From contig JAUXVI010000023.1 in NCBI GenBank assembly GCA_030680575.1, forward strand, positions 1 to 64,000: a stretch of DNA of 64,000 bases. The letters run 5' to 3'. Source of the DNA: Hylemonella sp. (GTDB lineage Bacteria > Pseudomonadota > Gammaproteobacteria > Burkholderiales > Burkholderiaceae_C). The position numbers and the translations under genes were made by a program. Shown here in pieces: positions 1-9,732 of the stretch; position 1 is the first letter of the stretch; each line of letters begins with the position of its first letter. The notes beneath the pieces were generated by a model. That model worked only from the letters and a program-made list of their open reading frames with translations. It had not been told where the DNA came from and did no database searches.

Positions 1-1345
1 TGACGCGGCGGATGCTGCTCACCACCTCACTCATGGTGGTGCCGGCCTGGTCGACCAGGGCGGTACCCTGCTCGACCCGCTGCACGCTGTCGGTGATCAG
101 GGTCTTGATTTCCTTGGCGGCTTCGGCAGAACGGCCGGCCAAGGAACGTACTTCACTGGCCACCACGGCAAAACCACGGCCTTGTTCGCCCGCACGGGCA
201 GCTTCCACTGCCGCATTCAGCGCCAGGATGTTGGTCTGGAAGGCGATGCCGTCGATCACGCTGATGATGTCGTTGATCTTGCGGCTCGAATCATTGATGC
301 CCTTCATGGTGTCGACCACCTGGGCCACCACCTCGCCGCCCTGCACCGCCACGGTGGAGGCACTTTGGGCCAGTTGATTGGCTTGTTTGGCGTTGTCGGC
401 GTTCTGGCGCACGGTGGAGCCAAGCTCCTCCATCGAGGCGGCGGTTTCTTCCAGTGCACTGGCCTGACTCTCTGTGCGGGCACTGAGGTTGAGGTCACCC
501 TGGGCGATCTCGGCACTGGCCGTGGCCACGCTTTCAGCGCCGCCGCGCACGCGCGCAACCACCTGGGCCAGCCCGGACTGCATGTCATGCAAGGACGACA
601 ACAGCTGGCCGATCTCATCGCGGCCCGGAATCGTGATATGGGAACTGAGGTCGCCCTGGGCCACTTTGCCGGCGACATCTGCCGCATGCCTGACGCCGCG
701 GGCAATGAACTGGCTCAGGGTGCGGGCAATGACCAGGCCCAAAATGATGGTGACCAGCAACGCCCCGAGATTGCCGTACATCACCTGGTTTTGCAGTGCT
801 GCGTTCTGATCACGGGCCAGGGCCGCGCCCTGCTGCGCCATCTGCGAAAGAGACTTGAGTTGCGCCATGGTGGCCTCGAAGGTCTGCAGTGCCGGCCCCT
901 TGAGAATGTCCAGCGCTTCCTCGTCGCGACGCTGGCCGGCCAGTTGCACGATTTCGGTTTTCTGAGCCAGGTACTTCTTCCACTCCATGGCGAATGCGTC
1001 GTACAGCTTCTTTTCCTCATGGCTGCGGATGAGCGGTGCATAGGCCTGCATTTCCTTGGCAACAGCGCCTTGCAGCGCCTCCATTTCCTTGACCAAGGCC
1101 TTGCGTTCGTCCTCGCCGAAGGTCAACACATACTGGAACTGGACCGCGCGCAGGCGGCTGGCCTGGGTGCTGAGGGTGCCGGTGTGCAGAGTACCCGGCA
1201 GCCACTGGTCAGCGATCTGGCTGGAGTTGTCATTGAGCTCGCCGACGCCGTAGACGGCATAAAAAGTCTGGGCTGCGGCCAAGCACAGCACGAGAATGAA
1301 GCCGCCCATCAGCTTGGTGCCGATCCTGATGTCCGTCAATTTCAT
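1..1345 (-). CDS. Methyl-accepting chemotaxis protein (3' end outside window)
   Basis: Inner-membrane chemoreceptor that would signal to CheA/CheW. I translated the minus strand from ATG at 1345 ([16 protein letters not shown]...). It runs open to the window edge, about 448 codons, so the C-terminus is missing. In order it shows a first membrane segment (about residues 12-32), a periplasmic four-helix-type sensor region (about 35-185), a second membrane segment (about 188-208), a HAMP-like linker, and the cytoplasmic signalling domain. The highly conserved hairpin tip is present ([20 protein letters not shown], then [15 protein letters not shown]). The ligand cannot be told from sequence. It is divergent from rlmI, with a 91-bp gap. 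Identification as an MCP is firm. Confidence 0.95.
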   Translation of the reverse strand, partial: MKLTDIRIGTKLMGGFILVLCLAAAQTFYAVYGVGELNDNSSQIADQWLPGTLHTGTLSTQASRLRAVQFQYVLTFGEDERKALVKEMEALQGAVAKEMQAYAPLIRSHEEKKLYDAFAMEWKKYLAQKTEIVQLAGQRRDEEALDILKGPALQTFEATMAQLKSLSQMAQQGAALARDQNAALQNQVMYGNLGALLVTIILGLVIARTLSQFIARGVRHAADVAGKVAQGDLSSHITIPGRDEIGQLLSSLHDMQSGLAQVVARVRGGAESVATASAEIAQGDLNLSARTESQASALEETAASMEELGSTVRQNADNAKQANQLAQSASTVAVQGGEVVAQVVDTMKGINDSSRKINDIISVIDGIAFQTNILALNAAVEAARAGEQGRGFAVVASEVRSLAGRSAEAAKEIKTLITDSVQRVEQGTALVDQAGTTMSEVVSSIRRV

Positions 1346-1436
1346 GGTGTCTCCCCCTGTTGGTATAGATCGGATGAGTCCACTCTAGCGGAATGCCCGC
1401 CGAACCGAACCCCGGAAAAGCCCGACAATTCAGGCC

Positions 1437-2621
1437 ATGAAAACCCTACGACTCAGAGAAGGCAAGGAGCGCTCACTCCTGCGCCGTCACCCATGGATCT
1501 TCGAATCGGCCATTGCCAAGGGTGGTGCCGATGCCGGCGAAACGGTGCGGGTGGAGTCGGCCAAGGGGGAGTTTCTGGCCTGGGCTGCCTTCAGTCCGAG
1601 TTCAAAGATCCGGGCACGGGCCTGGAGCTTTGATGAAAACCAGCGCATCGACGCTACTTTTTTGAGAGTGCTTGTCGCAGATTCCATCAGGGCCAGAGCC
1701 CGATTTGACGTGCAAAGTGACGGCGTTCGCCTGGTGCATGGCGAGGCCGACGGACTGCCCGGCCTGATCGTCGACCGCTATGGCGACACGCTGGTGGCGC
1801 AGTTTCTCTCCAGCGGCGTGGAGCGCTGGAAGACGGTGCTGGTCGACGCCTTGCTGGCGGAAACCGGCCTGAGCCTACTTTATGAACGCTCAGACGCCAG
1901 CTCGCGCGGCCTGGAGGGGTTGCCCGAGGCCGCAGGCTGGCTGCACGGACAGGGCGCGACCGAACGGGTGCTGCGCGAACACGACTGGCAGCTTGGGCTG
2001 GACATCGCCACGGGCCACAAGACCGGTTTCTACCTGGACCAGCGCGACAGCCGCAAGCGCTTTGCGGACTATGCCCGGCGGCTGCAGTTCCAGCGCGTGC
2101 TCAACTGCTACTGCTACACCGGCGGCTTCACGGTCGCCGCACTGGCCGGCGGTGCGGCGCACGTCACGTCGATCGACTCGTCGGGCCCGGCCCTGGAGCG
2201 CGCCCGTGCCAACGTGGCGCTCAACGGCTTTGAAGCCGCCCGGGCCGATTTCATGGATGCCGATGTGAACGCTTCCTTGCGCCAGTTCGCGCAGGACGGG
2301 CAAACGTTCGATGCCATCGTGCTCGACCCGCCGAAGTTCGCCCCCACTGTGGCGCATGCCGAGCGTGCAGCGCGTGCCTACAAGGACATCAACCGGCGGG
2401 CCTTCAAGCTGCTGGAGCCCGGTGGTGTGCTGTTTACCTACTCCTGCTCGGGCGGCATCAGTGCCGACCTGTTCCATAAGATCGTGGCCTCGGCCGGCAC
2501 GGATGCCGGGGTGGACGGCTACATCCACGAACGCATGGGCGGCGCGCCGGACCACCCGATGACCATCAATTTCCCGGAAGGCGAGTACCTCAAGGGATTG
2601 GTGGTGATGCGCAAAGGCTGA
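1437..2621 (+). CDS. rlmI: 23S rRNA m5C methyltransferase RlmI-like (class I SAM-dependent)
   Basis: Predicted to methylate a cytosine of 23S rRNA (C1962 in E. coli) using S-adenosylmethionine. The protein is 394 aa, matching the usual length of about 396. The N-terminal 75 residues look like a PUA RNA-binding domain (RHPWIFESAI). The Rossmann methyltransferase domain follows, with the glycine-rich SAM loop region CYTGGFTVAA. The DPPKF motif is at about 297-301, and a YSCSGG motif has Cys at about 337, the likely catalytic nucleophile in this family. It starts at ATG 1437 and stands alone, divergent from the chemoreceptor gene. Confidence 0.9.
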   Translation: MKTLRLREGKERSLLRRHPWIFESAIAKGGADAGETVRVESAKGEFLAWAAFSPSSKIRARAWSFDENQRIDATFLRVLVADSIRARARFDVQSDGVRLVHGEADGLPGLIVDRYGDTLVAQFLSSGVERWKTVLVDALLAETGLSLLYERSDASSRGLEGLPEAAGWLHGQGATERVLREHDWQLGLDIATGHKTGFYLDQRDSRKRFADYARRLQFQRVLNCYCYTGGFTVAALAGGAAHVTSIDSSGPALERARANVALNGFEAARADFMDADVNASLRQFAQDGQTFDAIVLDPPKFAPTVAHAERAARAYKDINRRAFKLLEPGGVLFTYSCSGGISADLFHKIVASAGTDAGVDGYIHERMGGAPDHPMTINFPEGEYLKGLVVMRKG

Positions 2622-2627
2622 TGGGGG

Positions 2628-2702
2628 TGATTTTGAGCTGGAGCCCTTGCCAGTCATGCGCAAGGTGCTATTGACTTTGTAGCGTCCGGGGCTCGGCCCC
2701 GG
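2628..2702. repeat. Dispersed-repeat remnant plus GC hairpin after rlmI
   Basis: The stretch 2628-2682 (TTTTGAGCT, GCCCTTGC, CATGCGCAAG, GCTATTGACTTTGTAGC) resembles the segments at 7631-7700, 21081-21140 and 38386-38450. All share a GCTAT...TAGC-type element. It is followed by a perfect 7-bp hairpin, CCGGGGC-TCG-GCCCCGG (2686-2702), with no T tract, so a terminator role for rlmI is possible but weak. Assignment to one repeat family is by eye. Confidence 0.45.
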
Positions 2703-2723
2703 CAACCTTGCGGGCCCCGGGTC

Positions 2724-2753
2724 TTGACAGGGCCGGTAAACTCCTCATCTATC
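2724..2753 (+). promoter_or_regulatory. Possible sigma-70 promoter for the COG0523 gene
   Basis: A perfect -35 hexamer TTGACA lies at 2724-2729. About 18 bp later comes a poor -10-like TCTATC (2748-2753), some 70 bp before the start codon. The -35 is convincing and the -10 is not. Confidence 0.35.
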
Positions 2754-2821
2754 GACCTTGATCGGGTCGCCTGCGTGCAAGTTGGCGGCCACTTCCTCTT
2801 TTTCTACCTGAGATCCAACCC

Positions 2822-3901
2822 ATGGCCCTGATTCCCGCCACCATCCTGACCGGCTTCCTCGGCTCCGGCAAGACCACCCTGCTCAAGCGTGTGCTGCAGG
2901 AGGCACACGGGCAGAAGATCGCCGTGATCGAAAACGAGTTCGGCGAGGAAAACATCGACAACGACATCCTGGTGTCTGACACGAACGAGCAGATCATCCA
3001 GATGAGCAACGGCTGCATCTGCTGCACCATCCGCGAAGACCTGCGCACCACGCTGCAACTGCTGGCGGCCAAGAAGCGCAAGGGCCTGCTCGACTTCGAG
3101 CGTGTGGTGATCGAGACCACCGGCTTGGCCGACCCGGGCCCGGTGACCCAGACCTTCTTCATGGACGACGAGATCGCCGAGAGCTTTCTGCTCGATTCCG
3201 TCATCACCCTGGTGGACGCCAAGCACGCGGCCCAGCAGTTGAACGACCGGCAGGAAGCGCGCCGCCAGGTCGGCTTTGCCGACCAGATCTTCATCAGCAA
3301 GGCGGACCTGGTGTCGGCCGAGGAGCTGGAGGCCTTGCAGCACCGCCTGAAGCACATGAACCCGCGTGCGCCGCAGAAGGTGGTGCATTTCGGCGACGTG
3401 GCACTGAACGAGGTGTTCGATCTGCGTGGCTTCAACCTGAATGCCAAACTGGAGATCGACCCCGACTTCCTGAAGGAAGAAGAGTATGACCACGACCACA
3501 GCCAGTGCGGTCATGATCACAGCCATGACCACGACCACGCGCATGGCGAACACTGCAATCACCCGTCGCACCAGCATGCGCATGGCCACCACCATCACCA
3601 TGATGACGATGTGAAGAGCTTCGTTTTCCGCTCCGACCGGGCGCTGGATCCTGCCAAGCTGGAAGACTTTCTCGGCGCCATCATCAACATCTACGGCCCG
3701 CGTATGCTGCGCTACAAGGGCGTGCTCAATATGAAGGGCACCGACCGCAAGGTGATCTTCCAGGGCGTGCACCAGCTCATGGGCAGCGACCTGGGGCCGC
3801 AGTGGGCCGAGGGCGAGCCACGCACCAGCAAGATGGTGTTCATCGGCATCGACCTGCCGCGCGACATCTTCCTGCAGGGCTTGGAGCAAAGCCTGGTCTG
3901 A
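2822..3901 (+). CDS. COG0523/CobW-family GTPase, putative metallochaperone
   Basis: G3E-family GTPase of the CobW/YjiA/ZNG1 type, thought to deliver metal (usually zinc) to client proteins. The protein is 359 aa. The Walker A sequence GFLGSGKTT is at 11-19. The signature metal-binding Cys-x-Cys-Cys (GCICC) is at 65-68, and a SKAD base-recognition motif occurs near residue 160. A His/Asp-rich stretch covers about 222-263, with more than 15 histidines and two cysteines, and leads into the CobW C-terminal domain. The His-rich loop supports metal binding. It sits directly upstream of a dksA whose zinc finger has lost three of four cysteines, an association known for zinc-independent DksA in Pseudomonas. 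The client is unknown. Confidence 0.9.
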   Translation: MALIPATILTGFLGSGKTTLLKRVLQEAHGQKIAVIENEFGEENIDNDILVSDTNEQIIQMSNGCICCTIREDLRTTLQLLAAKKRKGLLDFERVVIETTGLADPGPVTQTFFMDDEIAESFLLDSVITLVDAKHAAQQLNDRQEARRQVGFADQIFISKADLVSAEELEALQHRLKHMNPRAPQKVVHFGDVALNEVFDLRGFNLNAKLEIDPDFLKEEEYDHDHSQCGHDHSHDHDHAHGEHCNHPSHQHAHGHHHHHDDDVKSFVFRSDRALDPAKLEDFLGAIINIYGPRMLRYKGVLNMKGTDRKVIFQGVHQLMGSDLGPQWAEGEPRTSKMVFIGIDLPRDIFLQGLEQSLV

Positions 3902-4032
3902 TGCGACGCCGCCACGGCCGACAGCCTGGGCTGATGGCGGCGCTTCCGGATTGTCTCTGTTTCGCAACTATTCAAGTGGATGGTGCGAAAACCTGTACAC
4001 TCGCGCGCCAGTAAAAAACTCCCAATTCGGAC

Positions 4033-4060
4033 TTTTGCGGGTTCGCATTGAGGGTATAAC
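4033..4060 (+). promoter_or_regulatory. Possible promoter for dksA
   Basis: In the 210-bp gap before dksA, TATAAC (4055-4060) makes a good -10. TTTTGC (4033-4038) is a weak -35 at 16 bp spacing. The 5' untranslated region would be about 45 nt. The gap is otherwise unremarkable. Confidence 0.35.
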
Positions 4061-4111
4061 AGCAGGCACTTAGGTGCATGCGCAGGCCAGACCTGCGAGG
4101 AGACAATAAAA

Positions 4112-5218
4112 GTGAAAGCCAAACCAGGAAAGGTGACCGTGTCTTCCAAAGCCAAACCCGTGGCGGCAAAAACCAAACCGGCCAGCAAGGCCACCGCCAA
4201 GCCGGCCGCCAAGGCCAAGCCTGTGGTCAAAGCCAAGCCCGTCGCCAAGTCCGCGGCCGGCAAGTCTGCCGTGAAGACAGCCAAACCTGGTGCCAAGAAG
4301 CCTGTGGCCAAGCCGGTCGCCAAAGCCAAGCCGGCGGTCAAGGTCGTCGCCAAGAAGGCCGCGGCCAAACCGGCGGTGAAAGCCAAAGCGCCCGCCAAGC
4401 CTGTCATCAAGCCGGCGGCCAAAGCGGCCAAATCCGTTCCCAAGGCTGTCAAGCCGGCGGCCAAACCCAACGCCAAAGCGGCCAAGCCGGCGGCTGTACC
4501 CGCGAAAACGGTCAAGCCCGTTGCCAAGGCCCCCGCCAAGGTGGCGGCGCCGGCTGCCAAGCCGGTGCCGGCCGTTGCGGTCAAGCCCAGTGCGCCAGCG
4601 GTCGCCCCTCCACCGGCGCCGGTGGTCAAGCGGGTTTCGTCCCGTCTGGCCCAGCTGACCGTTCCTTCCATGGCTCAGTCGGTGGCATCCACCGCTGCCA
4701 AAGCCAGTTATACCCAGACCATGACACCCACTCTGATTGCTCCCCCCTTGCCCTCGGCTGTTAAAAAAGACCCCAAGTTGGCTAACAACTGGAAAACCAA
4801 GTCGGCCGAGGAGCTGACCGATGCCGAGCTGTTGGCCATGCCCGACAGCGAATACATGAACGACAAGCAGATGGCGGCCTTTCGCCTGCGCCTGTCGATT
4901 CTCAAGCAGGACATCCTGAACAGTGCCGGCGAAACCACCGAGCACTTGCGCGAAGACACCGTCGTCGTGCCCGATCCGGCCGACCGTGCCACCATTGAAG
5001 AAGAGCATGCGCTGGAGTTGCGCACACGTGATCGCGAACGCAAGCTGCTGAAGAAGATCGAGCAGTCGATTTCGCGCATCGACAGTGGCGACTACGGCTA
5101 TTGCGATGAAACCGGCGAGCCCATCGGGGTCGGGCGTCTGCTGGCGCGTCCCACCGCCACGCTGTCGCTTGAAGCACAGCAGCGCCGAGAGCTCAAGCAG
5201 AAGATGTTCGGGGATTGA
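4112..5218 (+). CDS. dksA: DksA-type RNA polymerase-binding regulator with H1-like N-terminal extension
   Basis: DksA binds the RNA polymerase secondary channel and, with ppGpp, redirects transcription in the stringent response. The protein is 368 aa against about 150 in E. coli. The DksA domain occupies roughly 218-368. The coiled-coil tip residues are kept (PDPADRA: D288, D291, A293), as is the following ELRTRDRERKLLKKIE helix. The zinc finger is degenerate: only Cys331 remains (YCDETGEPIG), and the second pair is replaced by ATLSLEA. This matches zinc-independent DksA forms. Residues 1-200 are Lys/Ala/Pro repeats (AKPAAKAKP-like), resembling histone H1 tails and probably disordered and nucleic-acid binding. 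The GTG start at 4112 has a GAGGAG ribosome site at 4096-4101. Whether the tail is translated in vivo is inferred from that site and the continuous frame. Confidence 0.88.
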   Translation: MKAKPGKVTVSSKAKPVAAKTKPASKATAKPAAKAKPVVKAKPVAKSAAGKSAVKTAKPGAKKPVAKPVAKAKPAVKVVAKKAAAKPAVKAKAPAKPVIKPAAKAAKSVPKAVKPAAKPNAKAAKPAAVPAKTVKPVAKAPAKVAAPAAKPVPAVAVKPSAPAVAPPPAPVVKRVSSRLAQLTVPSMAQSVASTAAKASYTQTMTPTLIAPPLPSAVKKDPKLANNWKTKSAEELTDAELLAMPDSEYMNDKQMAAFRLRLSILKQDILNSAGETTEHLREDTVVVPDPADRATIEEEHALELRTRDRERKLLKKIEQSISRIDSGDYGYCDETGEPIGVGRLLARPTATLSLEAQQRRELKQKMFGD

Positions 5219-5262
5219 GTCCCGATCAGTCGATGATCCGGTTCAGCCCAGATTAGAGAGAC

Positions 5263-7014
5263 ATGGCCAAAGGCGATTCCTCCCCTGGTTTGCTGTCCAA
5301 GGTTGCGAAGTTCGTGCGCAATCCCACGCGGGATTGGTCCGAACTTGACCAGAAGGATGAGCCTGAAGCCGACAGCGGCTTCAACAAGGAGGTGCTGCGG
5401 CAGATGATCGAGCGCAAGCGGCAGAACGATTTCGTGCGCAAGCGTGAGTTCGACTACCTGCGCAAACTGCGTCGTCGCGAATCACTGGCCGGGTCGGGGC
5501 AGACGGGGCGCCCTTCGTTTTTCCAGAGCAGTTTGCCGACCAATCCGGACGAGCGGGCCATGACGCTGCGCAAGATCGACGAGATCGAAGCCCAGATGTC
5601 GCGTCAGTGGTGGCAGGGCAAGCAGGATGAGGGTGCTGCCCGTGCGGCAGGTTTTCCCATGTCACCCGACCCGATGCTGGGGCCTGATGCCGGCCCGACC
5701 CAGCCGATGGCCCCGCAGGATGAGGGCGGCGACAGCAAATTCGCCTCGACCCAGTCCTCGGCCTTGCGGACCGGCTCCAACTGGTTCGAGGTGCCGGAGG
5801 AATATGCGCTCACGCGCATGGACCCGGCTGAGGCCGGTTATGAGCCCTTGCAGCCTTCCCTGAGTCAACCTTTTGCCACCACCCGCGGTGTCAATTTGGT
5901 GGGGCCGGGTTTTGCCAGTTCCCGGCAGTCGACGTCTGATGTGATGGACAACCTGAGCGACGCCGATCTGGAGGAGGCGGCCATCCGCTATGCCAATGGT
6001 GATGTGGCCGGCGCCGAAGCCACCTTGCTGGCTGCTTTGCAGGGCGAGAGTCCGCGCCCTGAGCTGGCGGAGGCCTGGATGGCAGCCTTGTTTGATTTGT
6101 ACCGGGCGACCGGTCAGCAAGCCCGCTTTGACAGCGTGGCGCTTGACATGGCCAACCGTTTTGGGCGTTCATCACCGGCCTGGTTTTCCATTCCCGAGCT
6201 GCTGGGGCGCCCATCTGAGGCGCAGGCCACCCAGCCCAGTCCTTTGCGGGCCGTGCATGAGCGGGTCTGGGCCAGTCCTTCCGAGTTGAGGCCAGCGAGC
6301 TTGGTCCGACTGCAGGAGGCAACACAAAGCGGCCCCGGCCCCTTGGTGCTGGATTGGCAGGCGTTGACCACCATTGCCCCCGAAGCCGTGGAGGGCTTGG
6401 CCGAGGTGTTTGCCCATTGGTGCCGCACGCCGGTGCAACTGGTGTTTCGGGGTCATGACAATCTGGAGCGTGTTCTCAAGACGCTCACGCCGTCAGGTGA
6501 GCGCAGTGCCAACCCTGCGGGCTGGCAGTTGCGCATGGATGCTTTGCGTATCCTGCGCCTGCAGGACGAATTTGAATTGGCCGCTCTGGACTATTGCGTG
6601 ACGTTCGAGGTCTCGCCGCCTTCCTGGCAGGACGTACTCTGTGGCTGCGAATTCGAGGGGCTTGCCGCGCGTGGCGCTGGTGCAGCGGTGCAACTGCCCG
6701 AAGAGGCGTCCGGCCCCGGCCATGAGAGCGCTCAAGCCGGTGGCTTGGAGTTGGCGGGTGAGGTCGTGGGTGACGCTTCCGATGTGCTGGCTGGTTTTGA
6801 GGCCGGCATGGACGATGCCAAACGTCTGGTGATTTCCTGCGCACGGCTCATCCGGGTTGATTTCTCTGCAGCCGGCAGCATATTGAACTGGGTGGCAGCC
6901 CAGGAGGTGCAGGGCCGGCGAGTCCATTTCCATGATGTCAATCGCATCGTGGCCGCCTTCTTCCGGGTGATCGGCATCAACGAGCATGCCCGGATTGTGC
7001 CTCGCAGCACCTGA
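5263..7014 (+). CDS. STAS-domain protein, function unknown
   Basis: A 583-aa soluble protein with no signal peptide or membrane segment. Residues 1-200 are charged and low in complexity (a basic helical stretch [22 protein letters not shown] near 50-70, then Pro/Gln-rich). The middle (about 230-310) is helical and TPR-like ([23 protein letters not shown]). The C-terminal third contains two STAS-like segments. One is around 365-450 ([21 protein letters not shown]). The last is about 515-583 ([22 protein letters not shown]), resembling anti-sigma antagonist domains. No conserved phosphorylatable serine could be assigned. It lies 44 bp after dksA, in the same direction, before hslV. The role is unknown. 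Confidence 0.75.
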   Translation: MAKGDSSPGLLSKVAKFVRNPTRDWSELDQKDEPEADSGFNKEVLRQMIERKRQNDFVRKREFDYLRKLRRRESLAGSGQTGRPSFFQSSLPTNPDERAMTLRKIDEIEAQMSRQWWQGKQDEGAARAAGFPMSPDPMLGPDAGPTQPMAPQDEGGDSKFASTQSSALRTGSNWFEVPEEYALTRMDPAEAGYEPLQPSLSQPFATTRGVNLVGPGFASSRQSTSDVMDNLSDADLEEAAIRYANGDVAGAEATLLAALQGESPRPELAEAWMAALFDLYRATGQQARFDSVALDMANRFGRSSPAWFSIPELLGRPSEAQATQPSPLRAVHERVWASPSELRPASLVRLQEATQSGPGPLVLDWQALTTIAPEAVEGLAEVFAHWCRTPVQLVFRGHDNLERVLKTLTPSGERSANPAGWQLRMDALRILRLQDEFELAALDYCVTFEVSPPSWQDVLCGCEFEGLAARGAGAAVQLPEEASGPGHESAQAGGLELAGEVVGDASDVLAGFEAGMDDAKRLVISCARLIRVDFSAAGSILNWVAAQEVQGRRVHFHDVNRIVAAFFRVIGINEHARIVPRST

Positions 7015-7023
7015 GCGCTCACA

Positions 7024-7041
7024 CCATCCTGATCAGGATGG
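7024..7041. repeat. Perfect 18-bp palindrome upstream of hslV
   Basis: CCATCCTGATCAGGATGG is a perfect inverted repeat with no loop, between the STAS gene stop and the hslV start (7083). It could be an operator or the core of a hairpin. No factor is assigned. Confidence 0.6.
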
Positions 7042-7082
7042 GCGTCTCGCCCTCGTCATCTTTGAGTTTTTTGGACAACAGC

Positions 7083-7631
7083 ATGGAACAATTTCACGGT
7101 ACCACCATCGTCAGCGTGCGACGCAAGACGGCGGCTGGATTCGATGTCGCCATCGGTGGCGATGGCCAGGTGACCCTGGGCAATATCGTGGTCAAGGGGA
7201 CGGCACGCAAGGTGCGCAAGCTCTACCACGGCAAGGTGCTGGCCGGTTTTGCCGGCGCGACGGCCGATGCCTTCACGCTGTTTGAGCGCTTCGAAGCCAA
7301 ACTGGAAAAGCACCAGGGCCATCTGCAGCGTGCGGCCATCGAGTTGACCAAGGACTGGCGCACCGACCGCGTGTTGCGTCGCCTGGAGGCCATGCTGGCG
7401 GTGGCGGACCACGAGTGCTCCCTCATCATCACCGGCAATGGTGATGTGCTGGAGCCGGAGAACGGTGTGGTTGCCATCGGTTCGGGGGGCGCCTATGCGC
7501 AGGCTGCGGCCATCGCCTTGCTCGGCAATACCGAGCTGTCGGCGCAGGACATCGTCAAGCAGTCGCTGTCGATTGCCGGCGAGCTGTGCATCTATACCAA
7601 CATGAACCACACCATCGAAACCTTGAGTTGA
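7083..7631 (+). CDS. hslV: ATP-dependent protease peptidase subunit HslV
   Basis: Proteolytic subunit of the HslVU (ClpYQ) complex, a dodecameric threonine protease in the cytoplasm. From ATG 7083 the protein is 182 aa. It begins with the six-residue propeptide MEQFHG, followed by TTIVSVRR, so Thr7 becomes the catalytic N-terminal threonine after processing. The motifs [24 protein letters not shown] and [16 protein letters not shown] match the family closely. A few extra residues (KTAAGFDV) lie after VSVRR. A longer in-frame start at 7038 is rejected because it would bury the active threonine. hslU follows 79 bp downstream and the pair is probably co-transcribed. Confidence 0.96.
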   Translation: MEQFHGTTIVSVRRKTAAGFDVAIGGDGQVTLGNIVVKGTARKVRKLYHGKVLAGFAGATADAFTLFERFEAKLEKHQGHLQRAAIELTKDWRTDRVLRRLEAMLAVADHECSLIITGNGDVLEPENGVVAIGSGGAYAQAAAIALLGNTELSAQDIVKQSLSIAGELCIYTNMNHTIETLS

Positions 7632-7700
7632 GTTTTGATGAGGAAATGGCTTTGGGGCTTTTAAAACAAGCATCAATAGCTATTAAAAATATAGCAAAAC
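7631..7700. repeat. Dispersed intergenic repeat between hslV and hslU
   Basis: The AT-rich insert contains TTTTGATGAGG, GGGGCTTTTAAAACAAG and CAATAGCTATTAAAAATATAGC. It has the imperfect palindrome GCTATTAAAAATATAGC at its end. It resembles the segments at 2628, 21081 and 38386, and repeats I recall from Comamonadaceae genomes. Confidence 0.5.
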
Positions 7701-7710
7701 GGATTGCATC

Positions 7711-9039
<1,329 letters not shown>

Positions 9040-9103
9040 GTGATTTCCTGAAGGTGGGCCATCCTTCAAGCATCACATTCATATCACTTGCTAAGTGCTT
9101 AAT

Positions 9104-9148
9104 TTAGAACGGTTTTTGCCCTCGGCTTTTCTTTGAAAACCGTTCTAA
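9104..9148. terminator. Stem-loop after hslU
   Basis: TTAGAACGGTTTT (9104-9116) pairs perfectly with AAAACCGTTCTAA (9136-9148) across a 19-nt loop. It lies 65 bp after hslU in an AT-rich stretch. No clean T tract follows, so factor-independent termination is only possible. Confidence 0.4.
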
Positions 9149-9185
9149 GTCATTGATTTCATTGAAAATTTTCTTGTAATCCCTC

Positions 9186-9244
9186 TTGCGGCGAACTATT
9201 TTGCTGCTACAGTGCAAAAAAGTGGAATTAAGTGGTGAAAAGTG
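9186..9244 (+). promoter_or_regulatory. mraZ promoter with four-repeat MraZ operator
   Basis: AGTG recurs at exactly 10-bp steps, at 9211, 9221, 9231 and 9241. The flanks are AAAAAGTGGA, TTAAGTGGTG and AAAAGTGCC. This is the helical-phase GTG(G) array that MraZ binds in other bacteria. A possible promoter (TTGCGG 9186-9191, 16-bp spacer, TACAGT 9208-9213) overlaps the first repeat, so MraZ binding would block it. The array ends 51 bp before the mraZ start. The repeats are directly seen; autorepression is inferred from the family. Confidence 0.7.
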
Positions 9245-9294
9245 CCTTTGCGCTTTTCGTCTCTCGCTTTTCTGTTCAAAAGGGGTTGGTTGCC

Positions 9295-9723
9295 GTGTTT
9301 CAAGGTGCTTCGTCACTCAGTCTGGATGCCAAGGGCCGCCTGTCGGTGCCCACGCGGCACCGTGACGTGCTGAGCGCGACGGCTGCCGGACAGCTGACCA
9401 TCACCAAGCATCCGCATGGCTGCCTCATGGTCTTCCCGCGTCCGGAATGGGAGAAGTTCCGCGAGCGCATTGCGGCCCTGCCGATGGCGGCCCAGTGGTG
9501 GAAGCGGATCTTCCTTGGCAACGCCATGGACGTGGAGATGGACGCCACCGGTCGTGTGCTGGTCTCTCCTGAATTGCGCGCCGCAGCGGGCATTGCCAAA
9601 GATGCCATCTTGCTGGGCATGGGCAACCATTTTGAACTCTGGGACAAGGCCACCTACGACGCGCAGGAGGCTCAGGCCATGCAGGGCGAGATGCCCGATG
9701 TCTTCAAGGACTTTTCCTTCTGA
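9295..9723 (+). CDS. mraZ: Transcriptional regulator MraZ
   Basis: DNA-binding repressor of the division cluster, built from two swapped-hairpin AbrB-like halves and acting as a ring. The protein is 142 aa. The start GTG 9295 is chosen because the product then begins [21 protein letters not shown], matching MraZ, with AAAGGGG at 9278-9284 as ribosome site. The upstream GTG 9232 would add 21 unrelated residues and overlap the operator. The second half contains [20 protein letters not shown]. It is the first gene of the dcw cluster. Confidence 0.95.
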   Translation: MFQGASSLSLDAKGRLSVPTRHRDVLSATAAGQLTITKHPHGCLMVFPRPEWEKFRERIAALPMAAQWWKRIFLGNAMDVEMDATGRVLVSPELRAAAGIAKDAILLGMGNHFELWDKATYDAQEAQAMQGEMPDVFKDFSF

Positions 9724-9732
9724 AGGTTGACG

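Noticed and set aside
182-1633. Long plus-strand ORF (483 aa)
   Set aside because: Antisense to the chemoreceptor gene, whose minus-strand frame carries all MCP motifs; the plus product is a His/Gly/Leu-rich shadow that also runs into rlmI.
2804-3967. Minus-strand ORF of 387 aa over the COG0523 gene
   Set aside because: Antisense shadow; the plus frame has Walker A, CxCC and the CobW C-terminal domain.
4070-5008. Gly/Arg-rich minus-strand ORF resembling a structural protein
   Set aside because: Antisense of the Lys/Ala repeats of dksA; its repetitive look comes only from the repeats on the coding strand.
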